A stretch of 64,000 nucleotides of DNA, taken from positions 1 through 64,000 of the forward strand of contig NZ_BMIR01000021.1 in NCBI RefSeq assembly GCF_014642655.1. The letters are read 5' to 3'. Source of the DNA: Pullulanibacillus camelliae (GTDB lineage: Bacteria > Bacillota > Bacilli > Bacillales > Sporolactobacillaceae). This document shows positions 63,132-64,000 of this stretch, in pieces (the stretch's first letter is position 1; each line of letters opens with the position of its first letter). The notes under the pieces are model-generated. The model ran no database searches, was not told where the DNA came from, and saw only the letters and a program-made list of their open reading frames with translations. Position numbers and translations under genes: made by a program.

Positions 63132-64000
63132 TTAATCCCTCCTTATCTTCGGCTTTCGTACAATGGCAATAAGAAATAGACCGAGTGGATAGATCAAAAA
63201 AAATATCATGGCGTAGAAAAAACTCGTATCCTTTAAATAAGCTGATAAATCCTGCATACTTGAGGCACTCCAAAGACTGAATAAAACCATCAAAAAGCCT
63301 AATGGTAATACCAAAGGCCGGAATTTTTCTACGTTTAACCATTGCGCACAGCCTGACGCAATACAGTATTGAAATAAGACAATTTTAAGGAAAACACCAA
63401 TCACCCAAATGATTAATAACAGTGCATCAATATGCTGAAGAAAATCAGCAATATTAACATATCGAATCAGCGACATAACGGGATAAGTGAGGGTGGGGAC
63501 AAGGTTGCCAAAAACAAACAGGCTAATGATATTTAAAATGGATAAATTAATAGCTGCAAACACTACCATAATAATCATCCATTTTTTAATAGGACTATTC
63601 TTTTTCAGATGAGGCAACAAAAACGATAACAAAAACATTTCACTAAACCAGCCCTGAGGGGTGATACTTCCACGAATGGCGGGCAAGATCCCGCCATCGA
63701 AGGCAGGAAAGATATTCATAACATCCCAGTCAGGAATCGTTAACAACAGGAGAATAACCCATGTCAGCATGACTCCTGGAACAAAAAGCTGGGCCAAACG
63801 CCCAATCACCTCAATTCCGGATCGGGTCGCATAGGTAGACAGTATAACCATGCCACATATAATCACCAGCAGTGGCGTTTCATCAAGAAACATTCCCTTA
63901 ACAAATTCAGCATACTCCCTAACGATAATGCTGCCAATGTGCAGTACAACGAGCAGAAAGATTCCAGATATGATCTTTCCAGGCCATTTGCCAATGCAGT
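63132..64000 (-). CDS. Spore germinant receptor B subunit, partial at window end
   Basis: The C-terminal 289 codons or so of a GerAB/GerKB-type permease (APC superfamily). The frame stays open to base 64000, so the N-terminus is beyond the window; an internal Met at 63893 is not the start. Visible pieces are IIVREYAEFVKGMFLDETP, YATRSGIEVIGRLAQLF, which is highly conserved, and FPAFDGGILPAIRGSITPQGW. At least seven membrane helices are present. The B subunit forms the germinant-binding membrane part of the receptor, and the A subunit is expected beyond the window. Confidence 0.92.
   Translation of the reverse strand, partial: CIGKWPGKIISGIFLLVVLHIGSIIVREYAEFVKGMFLDETPLLVIICGMVILSTYATRSGIEVIGRLAQLFVPGVMLTWVILLLLTIPDWDVMNIFPAFDGGILPAIRGSITPQGWFSEMFLLSFLLPHLKKNSPIKKWMIIMVVFAAINLSILNIISLFVFGNLVPTLTYPVMSLIRYVNIADFLQHIDALLLIIWVIGVFLKIVLFQYCIASGCAQWLNVEKFRPLVLPLGFLMVLFSLWSASSMQDLSAYLKDTSFFYAMIFFLIYPLGLFLIAIVRKPKIRRD

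Noticed and set aside
1-64000. CRISPR arrays, prophage, integrated plasmid or defence island
   Set aside because: No regular direct repeats with spacers, and no integrase, phage structural, toxin-antitoxin or restriction genes were found. The accessory DNA is limited to repeats and one transposase relic.

Overview
The window reads as chromosome of an endospore-forming Bacillales bacterium of moderate-to-low GC. The evidence is a Bacillus-type gene neighbourhood (divergent lexA and yneA, then ynzC, tkt, sirA, yneF, with ccdC and yneK relatives elsewhere), a spore germinant-receptor operon at the right edge, SinR/SinI, SirA, a T-box trpS leader and AGGAGG-type ribosome sites. I cannot name the species. 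Few sequenced Bacillales keep a complete selenocysteine system, and this one does.

Layout. 0-10.2 kb: zwf, an MFS exporter, D-amino-acid transaminase, a membrane-anchored GDSL esterase, a short FbpB-like protein, small membrane proteins, DedA and an M20 dipeptidase. 10.2-11 kb: dispersed-repeat DNA and a decayed IS1182-type transposase. 11-18.4 kb: aconitase, then selA, selD and selB. selD is read through an in-frame UGA followed by a SECIS-like hairpin, so the protein is itself a selenoprotein. 18.7-20.1 kb: T-box-controlled trpS. 20.3-26 kb: N-acetylglucosamine catabolism (nagA-nagB-nagR plus an HPr gene, divergent from a GlcNAc PTS gene, with a NagR-type operator between them). 26-30.9 kb: two acetyl/acyltransferases, the tRNA-Sec gene (selC), a pair of unknown membrane proteins, tRNA-Gln and yneK. 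31-34.2 kb: an acyl-activating enzyme and the densest block of dispersed repeats. 34.3-37.4 kb: CcdC, a D,D-carboxypeptidase lipoprotein, a CuA-like lipoprotein and mnmH (tRNA 2-selenouridine synthase). 37.7-38.2 kb: sinI and sinR placed tail to tail. 38.5-45 kb: a cellobiose-type PTS operon with a GH4 glycosidase, a SIS-domain protein and a PRD regulator. 45-50.5 kb: yneF, sirA, tkt, ynzC, yneA, lexA and an L,D-transpeptidase. 50.8-57.6 kb: YitT, a lone TatA, a YkvI relative, an NDH-2-like flavoprotein, a repetitive protein and an arsRBC operon. 57.8-60.7 kb: a membrane-protein pair and an error-prone polymerase with its YolD-like partner. 60.8-64 kb: a rhodanese fragment, a methyltransferase and a germinant-receptor operon (B partial, C, small D subunit).

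How it fits together. SelD makes selenophosphate for two users present here: SelA, which charges tRNA-Sec for SelB-directed UGA decoding, and MnmH, which makes selenouridine in tRNA. The only selenoprotein found in the window is SelD. The main interests are the Sec-containing SelD, a tRNA-Sec with weak stems, an unusual Walker A residue in MnmH, and the convergent sinI/sinR pair with a promoter spaced like Spo0A-activated promoters.
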